Assembly (NCBI RefSeq): GCF_037622515.1
Contig: NZ_JBBJCN010000002.1
Location: forward strand, 620,001 to 684,000
Direction of reading: 5' to 3'
Origin: Paradesertivirga superstes
GTDB taxonomy: Bacteria > Bacteroidota > Bacteroidia > Sphingobacteriales > Sphingobacteriaceae
DNA length: 64,000 nucleotides
Shown: in pieces, positions 1-8,014 of the stretch
How the letters are laid out: every line of letters starts with the position of its first letter
Position numbering within the stretch: position 1 is the first letter of the stretch
Made by a program: the position numbers and the translations under genes
Notes under the pieces: generated by a model
Told to the model about the DNA's origin: nothing
The model's input: the letters and a program-made list of their open reading frames with translations, nothing else
Database searches by the model: none

Positions 1-423
1 TATGTTGGTGAGCTTGCTACGCGCTTGCCTGCTCCCCCGGTAAACCGGCTTACTCCGTTCTACCGGAATATTTCGGCTAAAGATTTTATTATTGAAAAAG
101 CGAAAAACCTGATAAGGATAGATGGTATCCCTGAATCGCCCTTAACGAATTTCACTTTAGAAAATGCAGACATTACCACTACTAACCTCATCCGTGCAAC
201 AGATGCAAAAGACATCACTATTAAAAACGCGGTAATACGTTCACAGGATTCGCTGATCAGCTTAACGGATGTCCGCAACCTTCTCTTTAAAAACGTTGTA
301 TTTAAAGTACCCGGAGATGAATTAATAGTAAATGATTCGGGAGACCTTTCTGATAATATTAAGTTCAGGAATACCGTTCCCCGGAAGCCAGAGAACTGGC
401 CTAAAGCAAGCATGGATAAATAG
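1..423 (+). CDS. GH28-type (polygalacturonase-like) protein, C-terminal fragment
   Basis: The reading frame is open from base 1, so this is the 3' end of a gene that begins outside the window; the TTG at 25 is not a credible start. The visible 140 residues show short repeating strands (NFTLENADITTTN, DITIKNAVIRSQDS, NLLFKNVVFK), the ladder pattern of right-handed parallel beta-helix enzymes. The phrase RNISAKDFIIEKAKNLIRID followed by GIPESP resembles the C-terminus of Bacteroidota GH28 polygalacturonase-like proteins, which hydrolyse pectin-type polysaccharides. The catalytic Asp residues would lie upstream and cannot be seen. The helix class is fairly sure; the substrate is not. Confidence 0.6.
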   Translation, partial: YVGELATRLPAPPVNRLTPFYRNISAKDFIIEKAKNLIRIDGIPESPLTNFTLENADITTTNLIRATDAKDITIKNAVIRSQDSLISLTDVRNLLFKNVVFKVPGDELIVNDSGDLSDNIKFRNTVPRKPENWPKASMDK

Positions 424-558
424 TTAAAGCTCCTTTGACAAGTCAAATCAGGTTGATCCTTTTAATTTAAGCCCGGTAAAAAAAGGAAATTATTTTAGTT
501 ATGAAACGTCCGACTGGACAGTCTATATTTATCTTACACTTTGTTCGTTATAGACACT

Positions 559-744
559 ATGGAATGGAAATTAGTGTTTGACTCGTTACCAACAGATATG
601 GAAGAAGTATTGTTGTTTGATGAGTTGAAAGGATTATCAGTAGGCTATTACTTTATTAAAAATAAGAGTTTTATCAGGCATATTGATGGACATAAATTGA
701 ATAATGTGAAGTATTGGCTGACTATTCCTTCGGTAGTAGTGTAA
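559..744 (+). CDS. small DUF551-like protein
   Basis: This is a 61-residue protein if it starts at ATG 559; the frame stays open back to a TTG at 541. It begins MEWKLVFDSLPTDMEEVLLF and ends NNVKYWLTIP. That resembles the DUF551 pattern: a tryptophan followed by a valine and an LP near the start, a VLL strand, a GYY strand, and a W-x-x-x-P ending. DUF551 proteins are common in phages and Bacteroidota and have no known function. A good terminator directly follows the stop, which supports a transcribed gene. The family match is tentative. Confidence 0.5.
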   Translation: MEWKLVFDSLPTDMEEVLLFDELKGLSVGYYFIKNKSFIRHIDGHKLNNVKYWLTIPSVVV

Positions 745-769
745 TTATGTAAACTTTACAGGTTATTTA

Positions 770-800
770 AAGGGTTGAACTGCCGTTCAACCCTTTTTTA
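770..800 (+). terminator. rho-independent terminator after the DUF551-like gene
   Basis: AAGGGTTGAAC and GTTCAACCCTT form an 11-bp stem around a TGCC loop, followed by a T run. It lies 26 bases after the stop of the small gene at 559-744. Confidence 0.85.
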
Positions 801-1135
801 TGAAATGGATTTTGAAACCTGTTATTAAGCCTTCAAATCCTCTTTTGAGAGAGGAACCCCGAACTTTCCCAATTGACAGAAACCTTTCCATAGGCGTGTG
901 TACTGTCTATTTAATAACCATTTCAAAATACAAAGTGAATGTCTCAAATTCACCAAAATCATCATCTTACGTCAATTCCTAAAGATGATAACAAGAATGT
1001 CTTTTGTGACATTTTTTATAGCCACCCCATTCTGTATGTGCATTTTTAATATGGCTGCTAAAAATCAGAATTTAAAGGAATTTTGCGTAAATATGTAGTT
1101 AAAAAAAAATCATCCAACCTTGTCGAAACAGGCAA
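801..1135. other. intergenic stretch without a recognisable gene
   Basis: The stretch is AT-rich and lies between the terminator and the HAD gene. Two short overlapping reading frames cross it (60 and 66 codons), but neither has a recognisable protein pattern or a start context. It presumably carries the HAD gene promoter, but I see no clear TAnnTTTG element. Confidence 0.5.
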
Positions 1136-1762
1136 ATGAAGAAAAAAGCATTAATATTTGATTTAGACAATACCATCTATCCTGTAACCTCTATCGGAAA
1201 CAAGCTATTTAAATCTTTATTTGAACGTATTGAGGAAAGCGGAGAATACGAGGGGGATCTTACTGAAATAAAGGCTGAAATTATGCGGCGCCCGTTTCAG
1301 CATGTTGCAAAGGATTACAAATTCAGTGAGAGCTTAATTGCCGAGGGTATGAATCTCCTATCCGACCTCACCTATGAGGAGAACATGGAACCATTTGAGG
1401 GTTACGAACATGCACGAAAAATCCCCTGTAAAAAGTTTCTGGTGACAACAGGTTTCAGCAAACTCCAGCACAGTAAAATCAGGCAGCTGAATATTGAAAA
1501 AGACTTTGAAAAAATTGTAGTGGTTGATCCTGCTATCTCCGATTTAAAAAAAATAGACATCTTCAGGAATATCCTGCGGGATTACAACTATTCCGCGGAT
1601 GAAGTTTTGGTTATCGGCGACGATCTGAATTCTGAAATTAAAGCAGCAAAGGAGCTGGGAATTGATGCGGTTTTATATGATTATAAGGCGGAACATTCTG
1701 CAAGTGAGAGTCAAAAGTTCATAAGAAATTTCAAAGAGCTGGAGTTTTATATAGGAATATGA
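1136..1762 (+). CDS. HAD-superfamily hydrolase (5'-nucleotidase-like)
   Basis: This 208-residue soluble protein is a haloacid-dehalogenase-type phosphohydrolase. Motif I is FDLDNT (Asp9 nucleophile, Asp11 acid/base), motif II is the TTG near residue 104, and the Mg-binding motif IV is GDDLNSEIKAAKELG near 161-175. The DLDNTIY start is typical of the pyrimidine-5'-nucleotidase / phosphoglycolate-phosphatase-like branch, with a helical cap between residues 15 and 90. The substrate cannot be read from sequence. The gene is monocistronic: an intergenic stretch precedes it and a repeat array follows. Confidence 0.85.
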   Translation: MKKKALIFDLDNTIYPVTSIGNKLFKSLFERIEESGEYEGDLTEIKAEIMRRPFQHVAKDYKFSESLIAEGMNLLSDLTYEENMEPFEGYEHARKIPCKKFLVTTGFSKLQHSKIRQLNIEKDFEKIVVVDPAISDLKKIDIFRNILRDYNYSADEVLVIGDDLNSEIKAAKELGIDAVLYDYKAEHSASESQKFIRNFKELEFYIGI

Positions 1763-1782
1763 AAACTCCGGTAACATAGGCA

Positions 1783-2312
1783 GTCATATTGACCGAATGG
1801 CCTGTGCTGTTGCATTGTGCGGAAGAGAGAAATCTCCCCGATCAAGGCCGTGGCTTCCATTGGTAGGAAGGAGACTTTCCTCTGCTCTATCCCCGGCTAT
1901 AGGCCGTTCGAGGTGACGGAAAATGTGTTGGTTTTCGTTTTCAAACTCGTAGTACCTCCTATGGAAACGCCCATAACATACACCCGTCATATCGAACGAA
2001 TGGCCCTGCGCTTAGCTGGTGCGGAGAGAGATATCTCCGCGGTAAACGGCTTTACTTCCATCGCCAGGAGACCTCTCTCTGCTTTATCCCCAGCTACAGA
2101 CCGTTCGAGGTGACGGAAAATGTGTTGGTTTTCGTTTTCAAACTCAAAGTACCTCCTATGGAAACGCCCATAACATACACCCGTCATATCGAACGAATGG
2201 CCCTGTGGTTAGCTGGTGCGGAGAGAGATATCTCCGCGGTAAAGGGCTTTACTTCCATCGCCAGGAGACCTCTCTCTGCTCTATCCCAAACCTCAAGGCC
2301 GTTCGAGGTGAC
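1783..2312. repeat. tandem array of three palindrome-ended intergenic repeats
   Basis: Three related units of 129-135 bp lie at 1783-1917, 1986-2114 and 2183-2312. Units 2 and 3 start GTCATATCGAACG (unit 1 starts GTCATATTGACCG), and all end CGTTCGAGGTGAC; the two ends are imperfect inverted copies of each other. The 68-bp spacers at 1918-1985 and 2115-2182 are also nearly identical, so the repeat period is 203 then 197 bp. In units 2 and 3 the palindrome GCGGAGAGAGATATCTCCGC (2021-2040 in unit 2) can also pair with a downstream CTCTCTCTGC, which gives alternative folds. The arrangement resembles the palindromic intergenic repeat families of Bacteroidota genomes. Reading frames across it are artefacts of the repeat. 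Confidence 0.85.
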
Positions 2313-2370
2313 GGGTGGAGTGTTGGTTTCGTTTTCAAAACCTTCACATCAAATGTTGTCAAAAGGTTAA

Positions 2371-2670
2371 TTAATTGCCTGCCAATTGCTCCCACAAATC
2401 TACCCATTCGGGATTCAAGGTCTTTATTAAAGCCACCTTCTTTTCTCTGCGCCATTTCTTTATTTCTTTCTCCCTTCCAATTGCTTCTTCAATTCTGGAA
2501 AAGAACTCGTAATATATACAGTATTCAAGATTGTACTTTGCTGAAAAACTTGACGGATATTTGTGTTCTTTATGCTCCAGTATCCTGTTAAGTAAATGAG
2601 ATGTTACCCCAATATATAAAGTAGTTCGATGTTTATTGGTCATGATGTAGATACATCCCCCATATTCCAT
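2371..2670 (-). CDS. GIY-YIG nuclease-superfamily protein (UPF0213/YhbQ type)
   Basis: This 99-residue protein carries the small GIY-YIG fold. It has CIYIMTN (the GIY strand, first Gly replaced) and LYIGVT (YIG), with the catalytic-type Arg in LLNRILEHK, a conserved EAIGREKEIKKW block and a C-terminal NPEW. Such single-domain proteins occur in multiple copies in Bacteroidota, and their role (DNA repair or mobility) is unproven. It sits between the palindromic repeats: unit 3 ends 58 bp past its stop, and a partial repeat copy lies 48 bp upstream of its start. Family assignment is firm; biological role is unknown. Confidence 0.9.
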   Translation of the reverse strand: MEYGGCIYIMTNKHRTTLYIGVTSHLLNRILEHKEHKYPSSFSAKYNLEYCIYYEFFSRIEEAIGREKEIKKWRREKKVALIKTLNPEWVDLWEQLAGN

Positions 2671-2718
2671 TTTTAAAAGTAAAAAATCTTATAAAAAGCT
2701 TGGTATAATTTTTTTTCT

Positions 2719-2807
2719 ATGCAACGCCCATGAAAGGCCCGATACTTCCATCGGCAGGAAACCTACTCTCTCTGCGCTATCCCCAGGTACAGACCTTTCG
2801 AGGTGGC
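2719..2807. repeat. partial fourth copy of the palindromic repeat
   Basis: About 89 bp resemble the right half of the units at 1783-2312: ATGCAACGCCCAT (spacer end), CTTCCATCGGCAGGAAACCT, CTCTCTCTGCGCTATCCCC, and CTTTCGAGGTGGC in place of CGTTCGAGGTGAC. The left arm is missing. With the three-unit array it brackets the GIY-YIG gene. Confidence 0.75.
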
Positions 2808-2812
2808 AAAAT

Positions 2813-3739
2813 TTACATCACAAGAGACTCAACAATCTCCTTCAACTTATTAGCCGAAGCATGTAACATCTCCTTTTCCTTATCATTAATAGTCAATGGA
2901 AGAATTTCCCTGATACCATTTCTGTCAACAATACAAGGTACGCCAAGATACACATCAGAAACACCATGATAGTTAGTCAGCAGTGTAGACACGTTAAGAA
3001 CTGCAGCTTCATTATCCAGAATTGCGGTACATATTCTGTCGAGGGCCAGAGCGATAGCATAATAAGTAGCGCCTTTGGCCTTGATAATCTGGTAAGCGGC
3101 ATTTTTTGTATTTTCAAATACCTCTTGCTTATCCTCCTCAGACAAGGCGATTTCTGTTCCGGCAATATTGGCAAGGCTCCAGAGGGGAAGTTCAGAATCA
3201 CCATGCTCGCCTATAATATGTGCATGCACACTTCTTGCATCAATATGCAGCTTTTGGCCTATGAGATATCTAAAGCGTGCGCTGTCTAATAAAGTACCTG
3301 AGCCTATTACCCTGTTTACCGGCCAGCCAGATTTTTTCCAGGTAAAATAGCTCATCACATCGACCGGATTAGACGCAATTAACAGAATACCATCTTTATT
3401 GTACTTTAAAACTTCGTCGGTTATACTTTCGTAGATCGAAACGTTTCGCCTGAGAAGATCGATGCGTGACTCACCAGGTTTTTGGGCAGCACCGGCAGTA
3501 ATGATAACAATATCTGCTTCAACGCAGTCCGGATAATCTCCCGCCCAAACGTTCGTGCGACTTAAAAAAGGCAAACCATGATTCATATCAAGGGCATCAC
3601 CAATTGCCTTTTCTTTATTGGCATCAATCAGGACCAGTTCATCCATCCTGTTTCGCAAAAGCAAGGTATACGCTGTAGTCGACCCTACCGCCCCCACGCC
3701 AATAACTACAATTCTTGTTTTCTTCTGAGATGTTACCAT
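2813..3739 (-). CDS. ldh: L-lactate dehydrogenase
   Basis: This is NAD-dependent L-lactate dehydrogenase (pyruvate + NADH to lactate + NAD+), 308 residues from ATG 3739; the frame extends to a TTG at 3763, which is less likely. It has the dinucleotide fold VIGVGAVGST near the N-terminus and the substrate loop AAQKPGESR. Gln in that loop marks lactate rather than malate specificity. The catalytic His lies in IIGEHGDSE, and the Arg of the NPVDV/RNVSI region is present. The length is normal. It lies downstream of a divergent small gene and has no operon partners. It is probably used to regenerate NAD+ under low oxygen. Confidence 0.92.
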   Translation of the reverse strand: MVTSQKKTRIVVIGVGAVGSTTAYTLLLRNRMDELVLIDANKEKAIGDALDMNHGLPFLSRTNVWAGDYPDCVEADIVIITAGAAQKPGESRIDLLRRNVSIYESITDEVLKYNKDGILLIASNPVDVMSYFTWKKSGWPVNRVIGSGTLLDSARFRYLIGQKLHIDARSVHAHIIGEHGDSELPLWSLANIAGTEIALSEEDKQEVFENTKNAAYQIIKAKGATYYAIALALDRICTAILDNEAAVLNVSTLLTNYHGVSDVYLGVPCIVDRNGIREILPLTINDKEKEMLHASANKLKEIVESLVM

Positions 3740-3967
3740 GTACCCTGATATATTTAGATTCAATACGCAATGGTTCCAATTTGTTTGGGGTGAACATTAT
3801 TAGGTTGTTCGGACCCGTTCGTCCTGGCAGGGAGCCGGAACAAAAAACGGACCTGTAAGATCTAATTACAAAGCATTCTAAGGATAAAAAAGGAATAGGC
3901 ATGCAGCGATTTAGACTGGCGCTACAAACATCCCCGACGCAGCTTTGTTGATATAAAAACAATCTTC

Positions 3968-4261
3968 ATGAAACAAGAAAACAAAGGCAAACTTGCCGTT
4001 TACGAGGGAAAGAAAAATGGCGATGAATTAGTTTGGAGTACAGAGGCTTTAGGAGAAAAGGAATACTTGTATTTCGGTGAAGCTAAAGAGGCACTGGAAA
4101 ATGTTAGCTGGGCAGAAGCCGAGCACATTTGTAACCAAACCCTTAACGCTTCGCATGCACTTTTATTTAAAAATTTCAGAAAAACTGAACAAAATACCTG
4201 GGAAAAATTCGATGAACGGGTATTGTTGTTTTTTGCAGAGGAAGAGAAATCAAAGTTATAA
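3968..4261 (+). CDS. hypothetical protein, 97 aa
   Basis: This small, charged, soluble protein begins MKQENKGKLAVYEGKKNGDE and has no signal peptide, membrane segment or recognised motif. The central aromatic-rich part (WSTEALGEKEYLYFGEAK, then SWAEAEHIC) suggests a compact alpha/beta fold. It is divergent from ldh, and a hairpin with a following T run lies 72 bp after the stop, which supports a real single-gene transcript. The function is unknown. Confidence 0.55.
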   Translation: MKQENKGKLAVYEGKKNGDELVWSTEALGEKEYLYFGEAKEALENVSWAEAEHICNQTLNASHALLFKNFRKTEQNTWEKFDERVLLFFAEEEKSKL

Positions 4262-4332
4262 TTCATCTTTGTCGTTCAATACAAGGCTCCTGATAATCGT
4301 AGTTTTTATATGTTACCATTTTTGAAGGAGAT

Positions 4333-4354
4333 CTCCGGAAAGTCTGGAGTTTTA
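4333..4354 (+). terminator. probable terminator after the 97-aa gene
   Basis: CTCCGGA, loop AAG, TCTGGAG (7 bp with one G-T pair), followed by TTTTA. It lies in the convergent gap before the serine hydrolase gene. Confidence 0.55.
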
Positions 4355-4477
4355 TCCCCTTTAAGACCTAAAAAGATTCCTAAAGTATTACCGCATCATC
4401 ATGTTATTCTAAACAAAAATTCATTTAACTAAAAGATACTGAAGAAATTCAGGATAATCGTCAAATCTGAAAGATTC

Positions 4478-6307
4478 CTAATTTACAGCACTTGCAAAAC
4501 TCCCATTACCTTCAGCAATGGCAGCATAAATAGCATCCTGAATTCTGGGACGTATTCTAAGTGAATTTAGTTTATTGCTTGCCGAAGGATATACGCGATT
4601 AGATAAAAATACATATACAAGTTTTTCTTTAGGATCTGTCCACACACAGGTTCCGGTATAACCGGTATGACCAAATGTTGAGGAAGAAGCTAATCTTGAG
4701 GGATATCCTCCACCCGCTTCTGCACGGTCGAAACCTAAGCCACGGCGACTAACATTCGATTGACGGGCCGTAAACAGCTCTACAGTTTCCGGCTTAAAAT
4801 ACTGAACTCCTCCATAGGTACCGCCATTAAGAAGCATCTGGTTTAAAATAGCAAGATCGTTGGCACTGGCAAATAATCCTGCGTGACCAGAAATTCCGTC
4901 AACCAGTGAAGCTCCGCTATCGTGTACATAACCCTGCAACAGAGTTTTACGGAAATAAGTATCTCTCTCGGTAGGTACTATCTGATCAGCATCAAAGCGC
5001 CTGCGCGGATTAAACCCTGCTGTACGCATTCCCAGGGGTTTGTAAAACTCGTCAAGAACAAATTTATCGAGTGTTTTTTCAGCCTGGCGCTCTATAATTT
5101 CTTTCATCACATACATGCTGATATCGCTATAGACATATCTACCCCTGGTAGGCAAAGGTGTACGAAGCATTTTTGGCCACATCACATCCTGGTAGTAATT
5201 TCTGCGAATAAAATAATGATCAGCGGCTTTTACCGGATAAAAGAAGGATGAGTCACTTGTATGATCTCCTGACCGCAAATCGCTAAAGAAGTCAAGATTT
5301 ACAAAACCGGCCTGGTGAAGTAAAACGTCTTTCACCGGAATTTCATTTTTATTAGTATTCCTTACATCCGCAAGATAAGTACCCAGATTTGCGTTCAGGT
5401 TAATCTTTTCTTTCTCATACAGCTTCATTGTCGCCATTGTAGTAGCGGCAACTTTAGTTACCGATGCCAGATCATAAATATCGTTAACCTGCGTAGGATT
5501 GTTTCCATCATAGGTATGCGAACCATATGCTTTATTGAAGATTACGTTACCATCTTTAACCACCAGAACAACAGCGCTTGGAGTAGCATGTTCGCGTATG
5601 GCCTCTTCAACAATATCATCAATTGCAGACAGCTTAGAAGATTGAATTCCAACTTCTTCAGGTAAAGAATATTTAAGACGGCTTTTTTCCGTAAAATACC
5701 CTGTTCCGGCCATGTATTTCGGACTTATATTGAGTGCTAACCTTCCTTCAGCGGCAATTCCGCCAAAAATAACCTGGGCTGTATAAGTAGCCGAAAATGC
5801 TGATTGTTCGGGATTCCAGATTACAGGCATATTAAATTCTTCTAAACGCTGCAATGCCGTTGAATTACCAAAACCAGCTATAATAACTTCTTTGTTCTTT
5901 TGAACTTCCTGTATAAAGGAAAATACTTCTGGTTTGAAAAGTGTTTCGGGATTTACTTGTATAACAAGAGTAGTAAAGCTATTTAAAGCATCAAGGCGAA
6001 GATTCTCAAAATTAAAACTGCTTATCGCATCATAATTGCGGAGCATATTATCAAATTCAGCACTATTCGAAACACCTGTATTTATACTGGCAATGCGGCG
6101 AGATGCCAAATCTTTAAGCGGGATGGTGCGTAGCTGATTGTTGAGCAATACGGTCGACCGCTGAAAATCGTTCTGCTTCACTAATTGAGCCAGGATCTCT
6201 TTTTCGTTAATTGGATTATCGAATCCGCCTAACACGAGTATCAGTAAAAAGACCGCATAATATAAACTATGAAATCTTACTTTTTTTTCTTTGAAATTCC
6301 CCTTCAC
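4478..6307 (-). CDS. serine hydrolase (beta-lactamase family) with GH3 C-terminal-like N-domain
   Basis: This 609-residue exported protein has a GTG start and a hydrophobic N-terminal segment (residues 14-27). From about residue 220 it is a class-C beta-lactamase/penicillin-binding-type serine hydrolase: SVTK (Ser near 281, Lys near 284), YSD near 389 and HTG near 546. Residues 35-210 resemble the region that follows the catalytic barrel in glycoside hydrolase family 3 beta-N-acetylglucosaminidases of Bacteroidota, where the same serine hydrolase domain is fused at the C-terminus. The GH3 barrel itself is absent, and an in-frame TGA lies upstream, so it is not simply missed. It is likely active on peptidoglycan or another amide/ester substrate in the periplasm. 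Confidence 0.8.
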   Translation of the reverse strand: MKGNFKEKKVRFHSLYYAVFLLILVLGGFDNPINEKEILAQLVKQNDFQRSTVLLNNQLRTIPLKDLASRRIASINTGVSNSAEFDNMLRNYDAISSFNFENLRLDALNSFTTLVIQVNPETLFKPEVFSFIQEVQKNKEVIIAGFGNSTALQRLEEFNMPVIWNPEQSAFSATYTAQVIFGGIAAEGRLALNISPKYMAGTGYFTEKSRLKYSLPEEVGIQSSKLSAIDDIVEEAIREHATPSAVVLVVKDGNVIFNKAYGSHTYDGNNPTQVNDIYDLASVTKVAATTMATMKLYEKEKINLNANLGTYLADVRNTNKNEIPVKDVLLHQAGFVNLDFFSDLRSGDHTSDSSFFYPVKAADHYFIRRNYYQDVMWPKMLRTPLPTRGRYVYSDISMYVMKEIIERQAEKTLDKFVLDEFYKPLGMRTAGFNPRRRFDADQIVPTERDTYFRKTLLQGYVHDSGASLVDGISGHAGLFASANDLAILNQMLLNGGTYGGVQYFKPETVELFTARQSNVSRRGLGFDRAEAGGGYPSRLASSSTFGHTGYTGTCVWTDPKEKLVYVFLSNRVYPSASNKLNSLRIRPRIQDAIYAAIAEGNGSFASAVN

Positions 6308-6560
6308 TATCCCTTGAATTAATATTAAAATAATTACCCCTTGTACTAAAAGTCAGAAAGTTAGTTACAAAATTTTCCCTTTTTCTAAGATTTTAAGCCC
6401 CCCTTGGTATTTCAAGCCTGCTTGATCTTTGAACGGTCTTACTACTAAAATATTCTTTTAAAAATGAAAAAACAAGGTTTTTTATTTTTAACCTCTGATT
6501 TATATGATGTATTGGCTTAGATATTGTGATATAATAGTTGAACCCCAGTACGCAAATCAG

Positions 6561-7691
6561 ATGAAAACCATCATACTCAGCCCATTATTTTGCATCTTGG
6601 CACTTATAATGCCCACCGGCGAACTTTTTGCATTAAACCTTAGCGATAGCCACTTACAACCAGTCGGTGGTGATCCTGTAAATGAACAATACAAACTGCT
6701 TGAAAAAGCAACCCAGCGATATGAAGCACTAAGAAACGATGAATCCTGGAACGAGATTAGGTTAGCATCAAAAACTATCCTGAAAGTGAACGATCGTGAG
6801 TCGGTTATAAAAGAGATAAAAAAGCGACTCGAACTTCTCGGAGATTTACAGGAAAATGATCATTCTGATCTTTATCATTCAAAAATGGAAATTGCCGTAA
6901 AGAGATTCCAAAGAAGGCATGGCTTTGAAGAAAACGGGTTAATTAACTCTGAACTTGTAAGAGTACTGAACATTCCTTTAGAAACCCGGATAAGTCAATT
7001 GCGATTAAATATGCAAAGAATATTGAAAGAAGCTGAAGAAAACCCCGGAACGCACATTATAGCTAATATACCCGAATTCAAGCTATATGTTTATGAAGGA
7101 AACCGGGAAGTACTCTCTATGAACATTGTGGTTGGGAAAACAACTAACCAGACAGTCGTTTTTAATGATGAGCTGGAACAAGTGGTATTTAGTCCGTATT
7201 GGAACATCCCCGAAAGCATCGTAAGAAATGAGATTCTTCCGGAAATGAATAAAAATTCAAGGTATTTGAGAACACATAATATGGAGATTATAGGAACGAA
7301 AAACGGGTTACCTGATATTCGCCAGTTGCCGGGACCGAAAAACTCACTTGGAAAAGTCAAGTTCCTATTTCCAAATAAATACAATATCTATTTTCATGAT
7401 ACTCCGGCCAAAACTTTGTTCGAAAAAAGATCCAGGGCCTTTAGTCACGGATGTATACGTTTAAGCCAGCCCTTTGAACTCGCTAAATATCTGTTAAGAA
7501 ATGACCCCGATTGGAATGACACGTCAATTGAAAGCGCTATGAATTCAAGAAAAGAACGTTATGTTACGTTGGAAAAACCTGTACCCGTAGCGATAAGTTA
7601 TTATACCGCATGGATTGATGGAGCGGGAGATATTCATTTCAGAGATGATATTTATGGCAGGGATAAAAAGATGATTACTTTGGAAGAGTAA
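6561..7691 (+). CDS. L,D-transpeptidase (YcbB/ErfK family), short form
   Basis: This periplasmic peptidoglycan L,D-transpeptidase has 376 residues from ATG 6561. The longer frame from 6504 would precede the signal peptide MKTIILSPLFCILALIMPTG, so it is rejected. A peptidoglycan-binding-1-like helical domain (about residues 65-135, with AVKRFQRRHGFEENGLI) precedes the YkuD catalytic domain (about 155-325). The catalytic Cys298 lies in FSHGCIRLSQ. Such enzymes form 3-3 cross-links or attach proteins to peptidoglycan. It is divergent from the serine hydrolase gene, which is also cell-wall related. A longer paralogue with an N-terminal scaffold lies at 25050-26726. Confidence 0.88.
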   Translation: MKTIILSPLFCILALIMPTGELFALNLSDSHLQPVGGDPVNEQYKLLEKATQRYEALRNDESWNEIRLASKTILKVNDRESVIKEIKKRLELLGDLQENDHSDLYHSKMEIAVKRFQRRHGFEENGLINSELVRVLNIPLETRISQLRLNMQRILKEAEENPGTHIIANIPEFKLYVYEGNREVLSMNIVVGKTTNQTVVFNDELEQVVFSPYWNIPESIVRNEILPEMNKNSRYLRTHNMEIIGTKNGLPDIRQLPGPKNSLGKVKFLFPNKYNIYFHDTPAKTLFEKRSRAFSHGCIRLSQPFELAKYLLRNDPDWNDTSIESAMNSRKERYVTLEKPVPVAISYYTAWIDGAGDIHFRDDIYGRDKKMITLEE

Positions 7692-7696
7692 ATTGC

Positions 7697-8014
7697 GTGG
7701 TTGGTGTCTCCATTAATCACTAACTAATAACATTGTCTCGGCCATCTTCCCATTCTCGCAGTGGTTGGTGTATCCACCAACCACTTAACCTTCTTAAGTA
7801 TTTTGGCTATTGCAAAATATATAGGATCTTAATCTACTTCACTTGTTCCAATGCCCCTTTACCATTTTCCACATGCAGTTTTCGCCGTGGTTGGTGTCAC
7901 CACCAACCACTCAACCTTCTTAAATTTAATATTTTCGCTATTGCAAAATATATAGGATTTCAATCTACTTTACAGCTTCCAAAGCCCCTTTACCATTTTC
8001 TACATGCAGTTTAT
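7697..8014. repeat. hairpin repeats and tandem duplication of a gene 3' end
   Basis: Two units of about 126-131 bp lie at 7760-7883 and 7886-8014. Each begins with a 10-bp hairpin (GTGGTTGGTG with CACCAACCAC; 7761-7784 and 7887-7910), followed by CAACCTTCTTAA or TTAACCTTCTTAA, TGCAAAATATATAGGA, and the last 16 codons of the downstream minus-strand gene. The first copy (7834-7881, reversed) encodes KLHVENGKGALEQVK-stop; the real gene end (7965-8012) encodes KLHVENGKGALEAVK-stop. A third, decayed hairpin arm lies at 7697-7706. So part of the gene tail and its terminator-like hairpin has been duplicated. Confidence 0.85.

Noticed and set aside
800..1098. Two overlapping short frames (60 and 66 codons)
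   Set aside because: They overlap each other, lack recognisable patterns and lie in AT-rich DNA directly after a terminator.
1783..2312. Possible CRISPR array
   Set aside because: Units are 129-135 bp and the spacers are also repeated; there are no short direct repeats with unique spacers and no cas genes.
1784..2370. Reading frames of 66-128 codons crossing the repeat array on both strands
   Set aside because: They repeat the same peptide because the DNA is tandemly repeated; no start context, codon pattern or family supports them.
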